Origin: Brachionus manjavacas
Taxonomy: Eukaryota > Rotifera > Eurotatoria > Ploima > Brachionidae
Direction of reading: 5' to 3'
Assembly: GCA_019054805.1 (NCBI GenBank)
Contig: JAHQIY010000015.1
Span: 256,001-320,000 of the forward strand
Length of the DNA: 64,000 nt
In this document: positions 10,245 to 20,946 of the stretch, in pieces
Layout of the letters: each line of letters starts with the position of its first letter
Numbering within the stretch: the first letter of the stretch is position 1
The notes under the pieces: generated by a model
Database searches by the model: none
What the model was told of the DNA's origin: nothing
What the model saw: the letters and a program-made list of their open reading frames with translations, nothing else
Translations under genes and position numbers: made by a program

Positions 10245-11645
10245 TTATCCATAAATTTTATTTTTATTTTTAAAAAGAATAATAATTTTAATTAAAACTT
10301 CGATTACTTCGACCAAAGTAAGAACACTGATACCAAGAAAAAGACCTGCTATTCCACCAATGTTAGATAAAAGACTAACAACAGTTGTTGTTGGATTTTC
10401 TGTAATTGATACATAACCTAAATTTCTGTAAAAAATGTTCACCAACGCAAGATCCTCTGAGCTGACACTTTTGTTTGAATAAACAAAATTCAATCCTTGG
10501 TAATTGCTCAAACTTTGCTCATACATGGAATTAGAAAATTGGCTAAAAGAAATAGTTTTTTCAAACCACATGCCTTCACATTCCAGTGGACATTTTTCAA
10601 TACATTCTTTATTTATAAAATTAATTTCTGACAATTCTTTCGATGCTTGCAATGTACAATTGTTGTCATCGAAAAAATTACAAGGCCTCGAATGATAAAG
10701 ACAAGGAAAATTGGCAACATGGCAATTACATTTATTAATAAAAAACTTTTGTATACACTGGAATATACACAAGCTCTGGCTATAGCCTCTAGCATTTTTA
10801 TGAACTATTTTATAATATTCAGAGTGATAACTGTTTAGATTGTTTGTATTTCCATCACAGTTGCTGTAAGGTTTTTGTTGAGATTTATAAAATGTTCTTG
10901 AGAGTGCAATATTTGTCTCAGTCTTTGGACTTAGAGCAACTGGGTCTACCATTAATGGATAAGTTGTGTGGTTGTGAATAAGTACTACAGCACCCAAATT
11001 TGGGTTCATGAATTTTAGATCCTTGTGTACACTTACGTTCAGTAATAGTCTCAAACCGTACTCTTTTTCAGTTGAAATTAAAGTTAGTAAATTTTTTGGA
11101 CCAGAATTGAATTGATAGCAATTACCATAAAGAGCATGAGAAAAATATTCAAATTGGCTATGATTAAAACTTTTTGCATCATATCTGCAATCGACTATTA
11201 ATTTTTCTAAAGAATCGCCAAAAGCTTCCTTAAAATCCTGATACTCTTGTTGCTTTGACTGGCTAATTGCTTCATTTATGAAATGATTTGATAAAGGATT
11301 TGTATAATTGTATAAATATATGTAATTTTCAATCCATTTGGCCGATAAATCTGAAGTAAAATAATTCAGATTGCAAATAGTTACGGTGGGGAAAAATGGT
11401 TCATTTTCATTTAGAATTCTTGTTTTGGTAGTTACTTCATATTTAAAATAATTAATTATGCTCTCAGTTACCATATAGGCACATGCACCAGCAGACATTG
11501 CAGTAAAAAAAAGCCACATTAATTTAATTGATATATTTGTAGACTTGATGATATTTGGAAAGCCATGACCAGTTGACGAAAGAATCACTTCGGTTATTAT
11601 ATCTTTAACTTTTTGATTCATTTTAATCTCTTTTTTCAAATCCAT
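10245..11645 (-). CDS. DEG/ENaC family sodium channel subunit, paralogue (466 aa)
   Basis: Intronless, ATG at 11645. It has the same features as the gene at 4679-6076: the His-Gly gate motif (H27-G28 in STGHGFPN), TM1 at about 39-62, FPTVTICNLNYF (85-96), Cys-rich blocks (CIFQCIQKF, CNCH, CIEKCPLEC), and TM2 with GLFLGISVLTLVE near the end. It shares long stretches with that gene (for example KTETNIALSRTFY and QKPYSNCDGNTN), which shows that they are close paralogues. The N-terminus is a few residues longer. The loop after the Cys-rich core differs most, which would be the place to look for different gating ligands. Both genes are on the same strand with two unrelated genes between them. Confidence 0.93.
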   Translation of the reverse strand: MDLKKEIKMNQKVKDIITEVILSSTGHGFPNIIKSTNISIKLMWLFFTAMSAGACAYMVTESIINYFKYEVTTKTRILNENEPFFPTVTICNLNYFTSDLSAKWIENYIYLYNYTNPLSNHFINEAISQSKQQEYQDFKEAFGDSLEKLIVDCRYDAKSFNHSQFEYFSHALYGNCYQFNSGPKNLLTLISTEKEYGLRLLLNVSVHKDLKFMNPNLGAVVLIHNHTTYPLMVDPVALSPKTETNIALSRTFYKSQQKPYSNCDGNTNNLNSYHSEYYKIVHKNARGYSQSLCIFQCIQKFFINKCNCHVANFPCLYHSRPCNFFDDNNCTLQASKELSEINFINKECIEKCPLECEGMWFEKTISFSQFSNSMYEQSLSNYQGLNFVYSNKSVSSEDLALVNIFYRNLGYVSITENPTTTVVSLLSNIGGIAGLFLGISVLTLVEVIEVLIKIIILFKNKNKIYG

Positions 11646-13456
11646 TTTTATTTTAACTTAAAAATCTAATTATTTAGGAAAAAATAAATTAGCTTTTTGT
11701 TACCCGTTAATTTGTTTAAATTAAAAAAGTAGAAAAATTTTGAAATTTTATTAAAAAAGCAACTTTTTTGAAAAAGTGTTTCCCATTGATTAAATCTAAA
11801 ATTTCTAATAATCATTTTTGACATGACAACTAACTTTGAGATAAATAATTTTTTTTTCCATTGATTTTACAAGCAAGTAATTAAAAGCAAACATTTAATT
11901 TAAAGATTATAAATAAATTTCTAATCGATTTACATTTCGGATATTTAAAATATTTTTCCGTATTTCTTTTGAATAAAAGCTTTAGGATTGAATATATAAG
12001 AAATTATTTTTTTTTGTTTTAAATAGTTTTTCATTTTAGTTTCTAACAAAAATTTGATATGAGCGGAAAAATTGGCAATATTTTTTAGGATACGAATTCA
12101 ATAAGATGGCAAATATAAACTTCATTACTAGCTCTAGAAATAACAATTATTTGTTAATATGTTTTAAAAATAGAAATTTGTAAATTTATTAAACTTTATA
12201 AAGGTTGGATTTTTTTTCCATTAGATGAAATTTTTGACTTAAAATATTTTGAAAAATTATTTTTTTTAAACTTTTAATGAAAGAATTGTAAAAAATAAAT
12301 TAATTACTGAAAAAATTATTAATAATTAGAAAATGCTTGAAAATAAATTATTCATCCAAGTAAATTTAAAAAAAAAGGAAAAAAAATTAAATTATCGAAA
12401 AAAAAAGCGTTAAAAAATGCAATTAGGTAAATTTTATTGAAAATTTTACGAAATGTTTTAATCGTTAATTTTATTGCTTTAATAATTAGATTAGAATTTT
12501 AAATTATTTTTATTAAATAAAATTCGCTTACTGAAATTAACAAGGCAAAAAAAATTTATTTAAAAAAGTTGACAATTTTTTCAAATTGAATTATATTCAA
12601 TTTTTTATTATTTCAATTTCCAGACTCTGGATAAAATATCGACTTGAACATTTTATAAATTTTTAAACCTTGAATTCAATTTAAAACACTGATCAAATCT
12701 AAAATTAAAAAAAAAAATTTTTTTTTCCTTAATTTTTTCAATACTATGCTTCAATGTCACATTTAACTTAAAAACTTGATTTTAATGCGGACCCAAGGTT
12801 TAAAAACACATCTTAAGAGCATTCAGTATAAGTTAAAAATGGGCAAGATGGTGTTAGTTGCATGCAAAAAAATAATTTTTTTTAACCAAGATAAAACCTT
12901 TTATTTTTTTTAATTCAAACAAATCATTATCAACTCCAATCTAGTCTTTTATTAGTAAAATTTAATTTTAGATTAAAAGTAAGACATAACAAATTGTACT
13001 ATTTTGCATCTTTTTTTTTGAGAATTTATTAATCTTTAAATTAATTTATTCATTTTGTTAAAAAACTCAATTTTTTTAAAATTTAATTAAAGGTTAAGAC
13101 CCATCGACAAATTTAAATATGGATTTTAAAAAAATGACATAAAAAAGGGCAGAAAAAATAACAACTAAGTAATAATATCTTTAAATCAAATTTAAACAGA
13201 TTTAACTTAGCATTTTATGTCATACTTTTTCTTCAATCAATTAATTCTTAAGTTATATTATGCCAAAAAGGAATTTTTTTTTAACAATTCTTGGTGTTTG
13301 GCATAAAAAGTAAAATTAATTTTTATTATTAAAATCCAAATAAAAAATTTGTTTCTATTAATTGTTTTACTTCTAGTGAAGATCTGAAAAAAAAATCTAA
13401 TTAAATTCTAGTAGCAAAATAATATTTTCAATCAATAATAATTTTAATCATTTAAT
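11646..13456. other. 1.8-kb gene-free AT-rich spacer
   Basis: Very A+T-rich with many homopolymer runs. Neither strand shows a supported reading frame, tRNA or clear repeat. It is the upstream region of the DEG/ENaC paralogue and the 3' flank of the RING gene. Confidence 0.45.
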
Positions 13457-14660
13457 TTATTCATGAGCGCATTTATAGGTTCTAATAATATCTTTAATAG
13501 GGGCTCTACAAACAGGACAGTTGTGATTTTTCAATCTCAAATTCATTGAACATTGGTAACAGGCGCACAAATGTCCACATTGATAAAATACTGTATTGCT
13601 TTCAGCCTCTGTACAAATAATACAAGTTCCACTATTCAATTTTTTATCTGTTTTGACTAAGCTCATTGAACCAGTATCTTTAAATGTTCCATTTATTAGC
13701 GCACTAATCTCTTGCTTCAACGAACCTTGCATGTCCATTTGAAGCTCAAATGAAAGTTTGATCAAATTTTTAAGCTCGGATATTTCCTTTTTAAGGTTTT
13801 TAATCTCTCTTGAATTGCCGAAACTGCGTATTCTTGTATCCATTGACGAGACTGATTCAGCATCATCATTCAGTCCTAGATTACTAAAATCGTTTCGTAT
13901 TATTCCATCATTATTAGGCAAATTTCTGATGTATTCTCTAGTCTGTAAACCATCTGAGCCAATTCGATTCAAGCGATCCATTACTCTGTCTTCTAAAACT
14001 GTTCTGAAGTCTGATCGAAGTGAACTAGAGACTAGTTGTCTATGAACCAATTCACTTATCTCTCCTATAACCTGTTCACGGCTTAGTTGGTTGATGGCCA
14101 AAGCTAATTCATTTGAAGATCTTGATGGTTCAGATGCTGCTTGAATCTGGTTTGGTCGATTTCTTTGCTCTGTTTGGGGCTCTCGTCTGACCATATTTTG
14201 CAGAACAGATTCAATTTGAGCCCTTGAGGTTGACAGAACCCGAGAAACGCTGCCAATTGAGCTCAATTGGGTGATTTCGCTTTGAATGGTTGATGAACGA
14301 AAAACTCGCTCAGATTGAACATTACTTTGGAACCAATTTTCCAATCTTGATCTATTGGAAGATTGATCTGTGTAATTTAGGCGTCTTAGTTCAACTGCTA
14401 TTTCACTAATTTTAAAATTAAAATTTTTATTTAAAAAAAGTTGGTTTTATTTACTTTCGTCTTTTTTCAATAAGACGGTCCATAAAGGAATCAAAATCAG
14501 CACTTATGTCATAGTATATTTCTTCATCGCTGTCTGATTCATCTTCATTGATTTCTTCACAAGCATCAGCAAATTCGTTCAAAAGCTTAGGCTCTTGAGC
14601 CAGAGTATTATTTGTGGTTTCAGCCTCCATAATTTTATTAAGTGATGAATAACAAAACAT
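13457..14660 (-). CDS. RING finger protein with Neuralized-type RING (two exons, about 384 aa)
   Basis: Exon 1 is 14455-14660 and exon 2 is 13457-14405. The 49-bp intron begins GTAAAT and ends TTAG. Splicing joins the frame as EKRR-N-EIAVELRRLNY. The first ATG is at 14660; a second at 14630 (MEAETT) is also possible. The N-terminus is acidic (DESDSDEE), and the middle is Ser/Arg/Gln-rich and probably disordered, with a short coiled-coil before the end (KNLKKEISELKNLIKL). The C-terminal C3HC4 RING reads CIICTEAESNTVFYQCGHLC, then CYQCSMNL, then CPVCRAPIKDIIRTY. That spacing and the IKDIIRTY ending closely resemble the RING of Neuralized E3 ligases. No Neuralized homology repeat domain is seen, so I would not call it an orthologue. 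It is probably a ubiquitin E3 ligase. Confidence 0.8.
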
Positions 14661-15306
14661 TTTGAAATTTAAAAAGAAATTAATTTCGCAATCAGCCAAA
14701 ATATATAAAATAAGTATTTGTTGTTAAGGCCTGAGTTTTTGCTTTTTATGGAAGTTCAAAACATTTTAATGATTAGTTTATTTTATTATTCATTTAAATC
14801 ATTTGTCATCTTCATTTATTTTCGCACCTGAAATACCTATTTTAGAAATATTAAAAATCTAAATAATTAATTTTTTGCTCAAATCTGGCTAGCAGAATTT
14901 TGAATCATTTCTCTAAGACAAAATACATGTCTCAAAAAATTTTCAAATGTTTAATCGTCAAGTTTATTAAAAAATTTTTTTATTTTTTCCAGATCAAAAA
15001 TAAAATTATTGATATGTATTTCTAAATTTTTAAAAGCATCAACAAGATTAATCTGAAACTTAATTATAAAAGTACCACATTTTTTAACACTAATTTTACT
15101 TATAAATTGAAAATTTTTCTAAAAATTTGCAAATCAATCTTGATTTTAAATATCCAATTTTAACTAATATAGAATGTTTCAATATTTAAATAATTCTAAT
15201 TTAGGTTTGGAAAATATAATAAATTAAAGCATAGCTACCGAGTTTTATAGAAAAAGTTGGATTGATTGAAATTAAATTATTTATCACGCTCCGTTCCACA
15301 TATTTC

Positions 15307-15541
15307 CTTTCTAAGATTCCAAAAATTTCCCAAAAATTCTATTATTTGTATCAAATGTTTTGTAATGTTCCCTTGCTGTAATAATCAAACTCATTACAAT
15401 TTTTTCATCAGTTGATTTTTTGTTATTTGCCCGAAAAAAATCACTTCAAATTAGTCCTGTAGATTACTATCGGATTTAATTCACAGTGATTTTAAGGGAC
15501 AAATAATAGAATTTTTGGGAGATCTTTGAAATCATAGAAAG
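15307..15541. mobile_element. Small inverted-repeat (MITE-like) element, 235 bp
   Basis: The left end (CTTTCTAAGATTCC through CCCAAAAATTCTATTATTTGT) is the near-perfect reverse complement of the right end (ACAAATAATAGAATTTTTGGGA through CATAGAAAG). The arms are about 42 bp with a few mismatches. There is no coding content. It could be a MITE or a foldback sequence. No clear target-site duplication can be read. Confidence 0.6.
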
Positions 15542-15736
15542 CTACCATAATGAAGAAACCTATCAGGAAGTGATGAAATAACATTTTAAAGCAAAATCCC
15601 ATTCTCATTCTTAAAATGAACAATCAAGATAAATATTTAATTGAAATATAAAAAGTAATAAAGATTGCAGGCAATGGTCATTACAATCACGATGAAACTT
15701 TTAATTAATTTGATTAAAATATCAAGATAATATTAG

Positions 15737-16019
15737 TCAGACTTGTTTTTAAGTCACAAGTCTTAAGTCAAATCAAGTCAATGACTTAAATTTATTTTTT
15801 TTTTAAGTAAAGTCAATGATTCAATAAATCCATATTAGATACCAATAAAGTGGTTGCTTCCAAATTCCAGGGCATTAATCTTGACTTATGTGCTCTGTAA
15901 ATGTAACCAGATTTAGAAAATAATTATTTCAACTGGTCCAGATGAAGCAGGTATTGATAAAAAATTTTGTGCAAGTCATAACTTTGACTTAAATTTTTGT
16001 GACTTATACACAAGTCTGA
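15737..16019. mobile_element. MITE with AAGTC-rich inverted ends, 283 bp
   Basis: The left end is TCAGACTTGTTTTTAAGTCA and the right end is its reverse complement with changes (TGACTTATACACAAGTCTGA). AAGTC/GACTT units are repeated inside both ends. The same left end reappears at about 63431-63447, where it is cut off by a hAT element. A relative with CCAGAGTTG ends is at 42034-42449. It has no coding capacity and is probably a non-autonomous DNA transposon. Confidence 0.65.
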
Positions 16020-16269
16020 TATTATTGATTCTGAGGAACGCAGACGATAGAAACATATTAATTCTAAAATATCATAAAAATTTTTTGAGGATCAAAATAA
16101 AATATAGATCATTATTTTAGGATGTTTTGTGCAAGAAATATGAAAAACAAACAGAAAAATGTTCTTTTTCACTGAAAAAGTTTTGATTAAAAATTCATCA
16201 AATTAAACTTTTGAATTACTTGTTCCTGAAGAATGTTAAATGTTCGGAAAATTAAATTAACTATTCCGA

Positions 16270-16325
16270 ATTGTCTAAATATTTATTTTTTATCTATGCC
16301 AAGCTAAAGCTCCTTCAGATATGTA
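16270..16325 (-). repeat. Family B 3' tail copy
   Basis: On the minus strand it reads ATCTGAAGGAGCTTTAGCTT, then GGCATAGATAAAAAATAAAT. This matches the tails at 27826, 36778 and 41108 (CTGAAGGAG, TTAGCTCG, then an AAAT-rich run). It looks like the extreme 3' end of a 5'-truncated retroposon. Confidence 0.55.
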
Positions 16326-16586
16326 TTCCTCCACCAAAATATGACAATAAAACAAAATTGACCAGTGTATGTTTATTTTATTTGACCACACAAACATCAA
16401 ACCCAGAAAAGAGTATCAGACCAGTTTAAGTTCAAAAATGGAACACCAACAAAATATTTAAATAAAAAAAGAGTGGATTTGGAAAGACTTCAAACTTGTC
16501 TTGACATGTTAAAATACTAATTTTAATAATTCAAATAAAGTTTAGTTTTATTTTTTTAAATAATCAAAAAAATATATAATTCAATT

Positions 16587-19394
16587 ATGGAAAATAAAAC
16601 TTTAGTAAATACAGTAGGCACTCAAGTCACCTTTAAATCATTTTGTAATTTTCTTGAAAAAATAATTCAAATAGACGAAACACCTCAGCATGCACGCAAG
16701 ACTGGCAAAATAGAAGAAAAGAAAAATTTGGTCAGAAAATTTATTGAATATTGGCGTCAAACGGCCAAAACTCACAGTTTAGATGACAACTTTTATCCTG
16801 TCATGAGACTCTTGCTGCCTCATGATGACGACCGAGTCTACGGGCTAAAGGAGACCAAGCTAGCCAAGTATTTGATTGAAGCGCTGTGCATTGGTTCAAA
16901 AACCGAGGACGCGCTCAAATTGCTCAACTACAGGGCGCCTACAAAAACAAAATCAGAAGGTGATTTTGCCGGCACGGCATTTTTTGTCTTGAAAAATCGA
17001 TGCCGAGACGACCTTACTTTGAACATGGACGAAATAAACCACCACTTGGACCAAATAGCTGTGAGCAACGCCAAAGGCAAGGACGGACAAAAACAAGTCA
17101 ACACCTCCATCAAACACCTACTGCTCAATCTATCAGCCATTCAACTCAAATGGCTAATTCGAATAATAATCAAAGATCTTAAGATCGGAATCAAAGAGAC
17201 TGTTATTCTGGACGCATTTCATCCGGATGCATTGGACGTCTACAATTTTACATCGAGCATAGAAAAAGTGTGCTCGATGCTCAATGATCCGGAGAAGAGG
17301 TACAATGAGCTGGGGGTGCAGGCGGGCTCTGCATGCCGGCCAATGCTGGGCGAAAAAGCCAAGCCTAACAAAATAGAGGAACTGTTAGGCGGACGCGAGT
17401 TTTACATAGAAACAAAATTCGACGGAGAAAGATTCCAACTGCACAAAATGGGAAACAAGTTTATGTATTTTTCGCGCAATGGACACGACTACACAGAAAC
17501 ATTTGGCGAGGACATACACTGTGGCTCGTTGACTCCGTTTATATTCAATGCCTTGTCCAAAGAGGCGACCAATTTGATACTGGACGGCGAAATGTGCGCC
17601 TACAACAACAAAGAAAAACTACTCTTGTCCAAAGGCGACGACATTGATGTCAAATCGGCCCGAAAATATGATTCAATCCAAACTTGTTTTTGTGTGTTTG
17701 ACATTTTGATGTTCAATGACACAGTGTTGACCAACAGGCCATTGAAAGAAAGAGTGGAGTTCATTCGCAAGTGTTGCAGTGAAATCGAGGGCAGGATTCA
17801 GTATTCGGTGCAGCAGAAAGCGGCCAGCAATCAACAAGTAGTTGATGCGCTCAACAAGGCTATTGATTCAAGACTAGAGGGCATAGTGGTCAAAGATCCG
17901 GAGTCGGTGTACAAGCCGAGTCAGCGCGGCGGTGGATGGTACAAAGTAAAGCCTGATTACATGGCTGGTCTAAACGATGACTTGGATTTGATTGTTCTGG
18001 GTGGGTACTATGGATCTGGAAAACGCGGTGGTCTTATATCCCATTTTTTGGTCGGCCTCCTAGTCGACCAAGACACTGATCATGATGATGATGGAGTGAA
18101 AAAATTTTGCTCCTTGTGCAAAATAGGCTCGGGCTACACTCACAAAGAATTGCTCGAGTATAACTACAAGTTGGCTGAAAAGTGGAAAAAATTCGAGAAA
18201 AAAAGTGCGCCAGTGCACTTGGAGCTCGGCAATGAAAAGCCCGATCTTTGGATTGAGCCCAAAGATTCCATTATAGTTCAGGTTAAAGCTGTTGAGGTCA
18301 ACGCTAGTGACAAATACAAGCCAGGTTGTACGCTGCGTTTTCCCAGACTGGAAAAGTTTCGTCCTGACAAACAATGGTTTGAGTGCATGAAATTGAGCGA
18401 ATTTGATGAGTTGAGAAATAAAAATTCGGGAAAATTGACCACTCGCCATTTAGATTTGGCGGACATGGACAATGAGCTCAATTTCGAGGAGGACGGACCC
18501 AGTCCGAGCAAGAGAAAAAGAAGAATTGCAAACAAAATGCCCAAAACAACAGTGGCAAGCATTTACAGGGGCATAGACCCGATGATGGTCGAGAAAGCAG
18601 GCGATTTGTTTCAGGGCAAAGAATTTTGCATTTCAATTGAAGACGATTTGAAAAAGAAAAGTGCTTTGGAGCAATGTGTGGCCGAGCTAGGTGGTGAGTT
18701 GGTACAAAATGCGACCAAGAATACTTATTGTATTATAGCTAATCGATGCACGCACAGAATCAAGTCTTATATCAAAATTGGACTCTATGATGTTGTTAAA
18801 ACAGAGTGGCTGGACAAATGCATCAAACATGGTCGACTGAGCCAGTGGAAACCAAATGATATGATTCACTCTAAACCGAAAACTAGACAAATGTTTGCTA
18901 ATTTGTATGACTCATATGGAGACAGTTATACGGAAGATGTGAGTGTGGACTGTTTGAAAGAAATGTTCAATAGTGGCTCATTTGTCAATGAAGAATTCAA
19001 GCCACTGATGGATTTGGAGTTTAGACTGGAGCTTAGATGTAAAATAGCCGAATTTGAGAACAAATACTTTCCGGACAATTCTAAATATGGACTTTTTAGA
19101 ATGTGTTTATTCTATTTTGATTGCTTTACACATGTCAATGGTGATCAAAAAGCAAAGAACAGTGGTCTGGAATTGGTCGAATTGAAGGCTAGATGGTATG
19201 GTGGATTTGTGCTGAGCAAAATTGATACTAATGTAACTCATTGTGTCGTTGATAAAAAAGATTTGACCCGATTGAAAAAGATTAAAGAAATTAATAGGAA
19301 AAAAAAAAGGAAATTTCGAGTTGTGTCAAGCCAGTGGATTTTGGATTCCATAAAAGCAGCCAGACTAAGAGATGAACTCAGTTATGTTTTATAA
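16587..19394 (+). CDS. LIG4: DNA ligase IV (935 aa)
   Basis: An intronless frame with ATG at 16587. The N-terminal DNA-binding domain covers about 1-240. The nucleotidyltransferase domain has motif I ETKFDGERFQLHK with catalytic Lys277, then FSRNG (motif III), DGEMCAY, EGIVVKDP (motif IV), and WYKVKPDY (motif V), followed by the OB domain. Two BRCT domains follow, at about 666-755 and 835-935, separated by the stretch that in LIG4 binds XRCC4. ATP-dependent LIG4 seals double-strand breaks in non-homologous end joining in the nucleus. Length (human 911 aa) and order fit LIG4 rather than LIG1 or LIG3. Coding DNA here is much richer in G+C than the flanks. A polyadenylation-like AATAAA lies about 60 bp past the stop. 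Confidence 0.97.
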   Translation: MENKTLVNTVGTQVTFKSFCNFLEKIIQIDETPQHARKTGKIEEKKNLVRKFIEYWRQTAKTHSLDDNFYPVMRLLLPHDDDRVYGLKETKLAKYLIEALCIGSKTEDALKLLNYRAPTKTKSEGDFAGTAFFVLKNRCRDDLTLNMDEINHHLDQIAVSNAKGKDGQKQVNTSIKHLLLNLSAIQLKWLIRIIIKDLKIGIKETVILDAFHPDALDVYNFTSSIEKVCSMLNDPEKRYNELGVQAGSACRPMLGEKAKPNKIEELLGGREFYIETKFDGERFQLHKMGNKFMYFSRNGHDYTETFGEDIHCGSLTPFIFNALSKEATNLILDGEMCAYNNKEKLLLSKGDDIDVKSARKYDSIQTCFCVFDILMFNDTVLTNRPLKERVEFIRKCCSEIEGRIQYSVQQKAASNQQVVDALNKAIDSRLEGIVVKDPESVYKPSQRGGGWYKVKPDYMAGLNDDLDLIVLGGYYGSGKRGGLISHFLVGLLVDQDTDHDDDGVKKFCSLCKIGSGYTHKELLEYNYKLAEKWKKFEKKSAPVHLELGNEKPDLWIEPKDSIIVQVKAVEVNASDKYKPGCTLRFPRLEKFRPDKQWFECMKLSEFDELRNKNSGKLTTRHLDLADMDNELNFEEDGPSPSKRKRRIANKMPKTTVASIYRGIDPMMVEKAGDLFQGKEFCISIEDDLKKKSALEQCVAELGGELVQNATKNTYCIIANRCTHRIKSYIKIGLYDVVKTEWLDKCIKHGRLSQWKPNDMIHSKPKTRQMFANLYDSYGDSYTEDVSVDCLKEMFNSGSFVNEEFKPLMDLEFRLELRCKIAEFENKYFPDNSKYGLFRMCLFYFDCFTHVNGDQKAKNSGLELVELKARWYGGFVLSKIDTNVTHCVVDKKDLTRLKKIKEINRKKKRKFRVVSSQWILDSIKAARLRDELSYVL

Positions 19395-20255
19395 TTTTGT
19401 ATCACCATAATCAAATTTTGTATAATTCTTTTTGTAAAATTTAAATTAATAAATTTGACTTGATTTTTATGGCTTTATTTTACTTTTCAGAATTCTTCTG
19501 AATTAAATCATTTTGATTATTTAATGCACTAGTCAAAATTTTTGTCAAATTACTGATTGAAATAGTAAGAAAATTTTTTTTTTAAGAAAAATCGTATAAA
19601 AATAAGATCAACTATAAAGTCATACACTAGACTCAGCCAAAAAATTGTACTTTTGATAAAATAAAACATATTAATTGGTTAATTCCATCAACTAAATAGG
19701 TTTCATCAAAGCGATTGCAAAAATAAGAAGTTGATCAAGATAAAATTGTAGTTTTTTTTGGAATTTAAAAAAGGCAATATAATCAATCTCTTTCTTATTT
19801 TTTTATTTAACCAGAAAATTTTCTTTTGTCTTTAAGGAAAGACTTAAACTTGGCATTATGAATTTTCACATAAAATTACAAAAATAAAATTCTTTCCTTT
19901 TTTTTTTAAATTAAATTTGACAAAAACTTAGATGATGAAGCAACATGAAACAAAATAAGTTTCACTTACAAAAATCAGCTTAAATTTTTAAGTAATTAAT
20001 TTATTTTTAAAAATTAATTTTTTTGTCCGGAATCGTTAAGTAGAGCAAAAATAACTGAAGATTTTCTATAGAATTAAAAAATAACTTAAAACTCAACCAT
20101 GCTCAGGATTCTGCAACTAGTCGCATATTTCGTGATCAAAAAAGCCTCTAATTTATGAAAAAATAAAAATAATCTTTTTTTGGTGATCAGGAAATTTTTA
20201 AAAATATATCAAACTTTTTTACCAATTTTCAAAATAAAATAAAACAAAATCTAAA

Positions 20256-20416
20256 TTATTCTTTGTGTTTTTTTGACATGTGCAATTTAACTCTCTTTTC
20301 ATTTTTCATAAATTCATCAAAAATGTTACATTCTACCGGATTTGTCTGTTTGCTTAACGCTTTTTTTGCAGCTAATTTAGCTGCATCGGACGATTCTACT
20401 GGGACCAAAGCAATTT
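20256..20416 (-). CDS. Coding-like terminal exon, gene unknown (52 aa plus stop)
   Basis: On the minus strand, after TTTTTAAAAAG (a fair splice acceptor), a frame reads IALVPVESSDAAKLAAKKAL and then a Lys-rich end (NIFDEFMKNEKRVKLHMSKK) before a TAA. Amino-acid use and local G+C are unlike the surrounding noise. I could not find an upstream exon with a good donor within the next few hundred bases, so it may be the last exon of a broken or widely split gene. I do not recognise the protein. Confidence 0.35.
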
Positions 20417-20579
20417 CTTTTTAAAAACTGCTTTTTCTTTTACGGTTTTTAAATTTTAATATATATTTCAAAAACTTATAGTTTATTATGGTGAGTAGCA
20501 ATTTTTTTTTGTTTTTTTATTTCATTCAATATTAATATAATTTAAAAATTTTGAAATTTCTAGAGTGAAAAAAATTTTT

Positions 20580-20770
20580 GATTTCAACAAAAAAAATTTC
20601 TTGTGATCAAAAAAAATTTTATGTGATCAAAAAAAAAATTTGGAGATCAATTTTTGATCACAAAGAGTACACTTAATATTTTGGTGATCAAAATGATCAC
20701 ATTCTGGACATAATACCTATGATCACATTTTTTGGTGAACACTTGATCACATTCTAGACATGACCCCATT
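20580..20770. repeat. TGATCA-rich cluster
   Basis: Within about 190 bp there are at least six TGATCA(C) motifs, including a local inverted pair around 20600-20660 and a direct repeat, GATCACATTCTGGACATA near 20693 and GATCACATTCTAGACATG near 20750. Two more TGATCA motifs lie at 20133 and 20187. It resembles the repeated subterminal motifs of some DNA transposons, but no element boundaries are clear. Confidence 0.45.
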
Positions 20771-20946
20771 TTGGAAAAAGAACTAAACAAATATAACTTG
20801 GAACTTTCTAAGAAAAAAAATCTTGTTGATTTTTGGAAGGCAAACAAAGGAAGCTATGAAATTTTTTTTTCAATTTCAAAATTTAAATAACCTTATTCAA
20901 TTTTCGATCGATCATTTTAATATAATTTGTTTTTTATTCGAATAAA

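Larger units (their letters stand above)
14661..16586. other. Spacer with three small repeats
   Basis: A divergent gap between the RING gene (minus) and LIG4 (plus). It should hold both promoters and carries an inverted-repeat element (15307-15541), an AAGTC-rich MITE (15737-16019) and a family B tail (about 16270-16325), each listed separately. No other gene is seen. Confidence 0.45.

Noticed and set aside
16928..18890. Several open frames on the minus strand across the DNA ligase IV gene
   Set aside because: They are antisense shadows of a strongly conserved gene and show no domain of their own.
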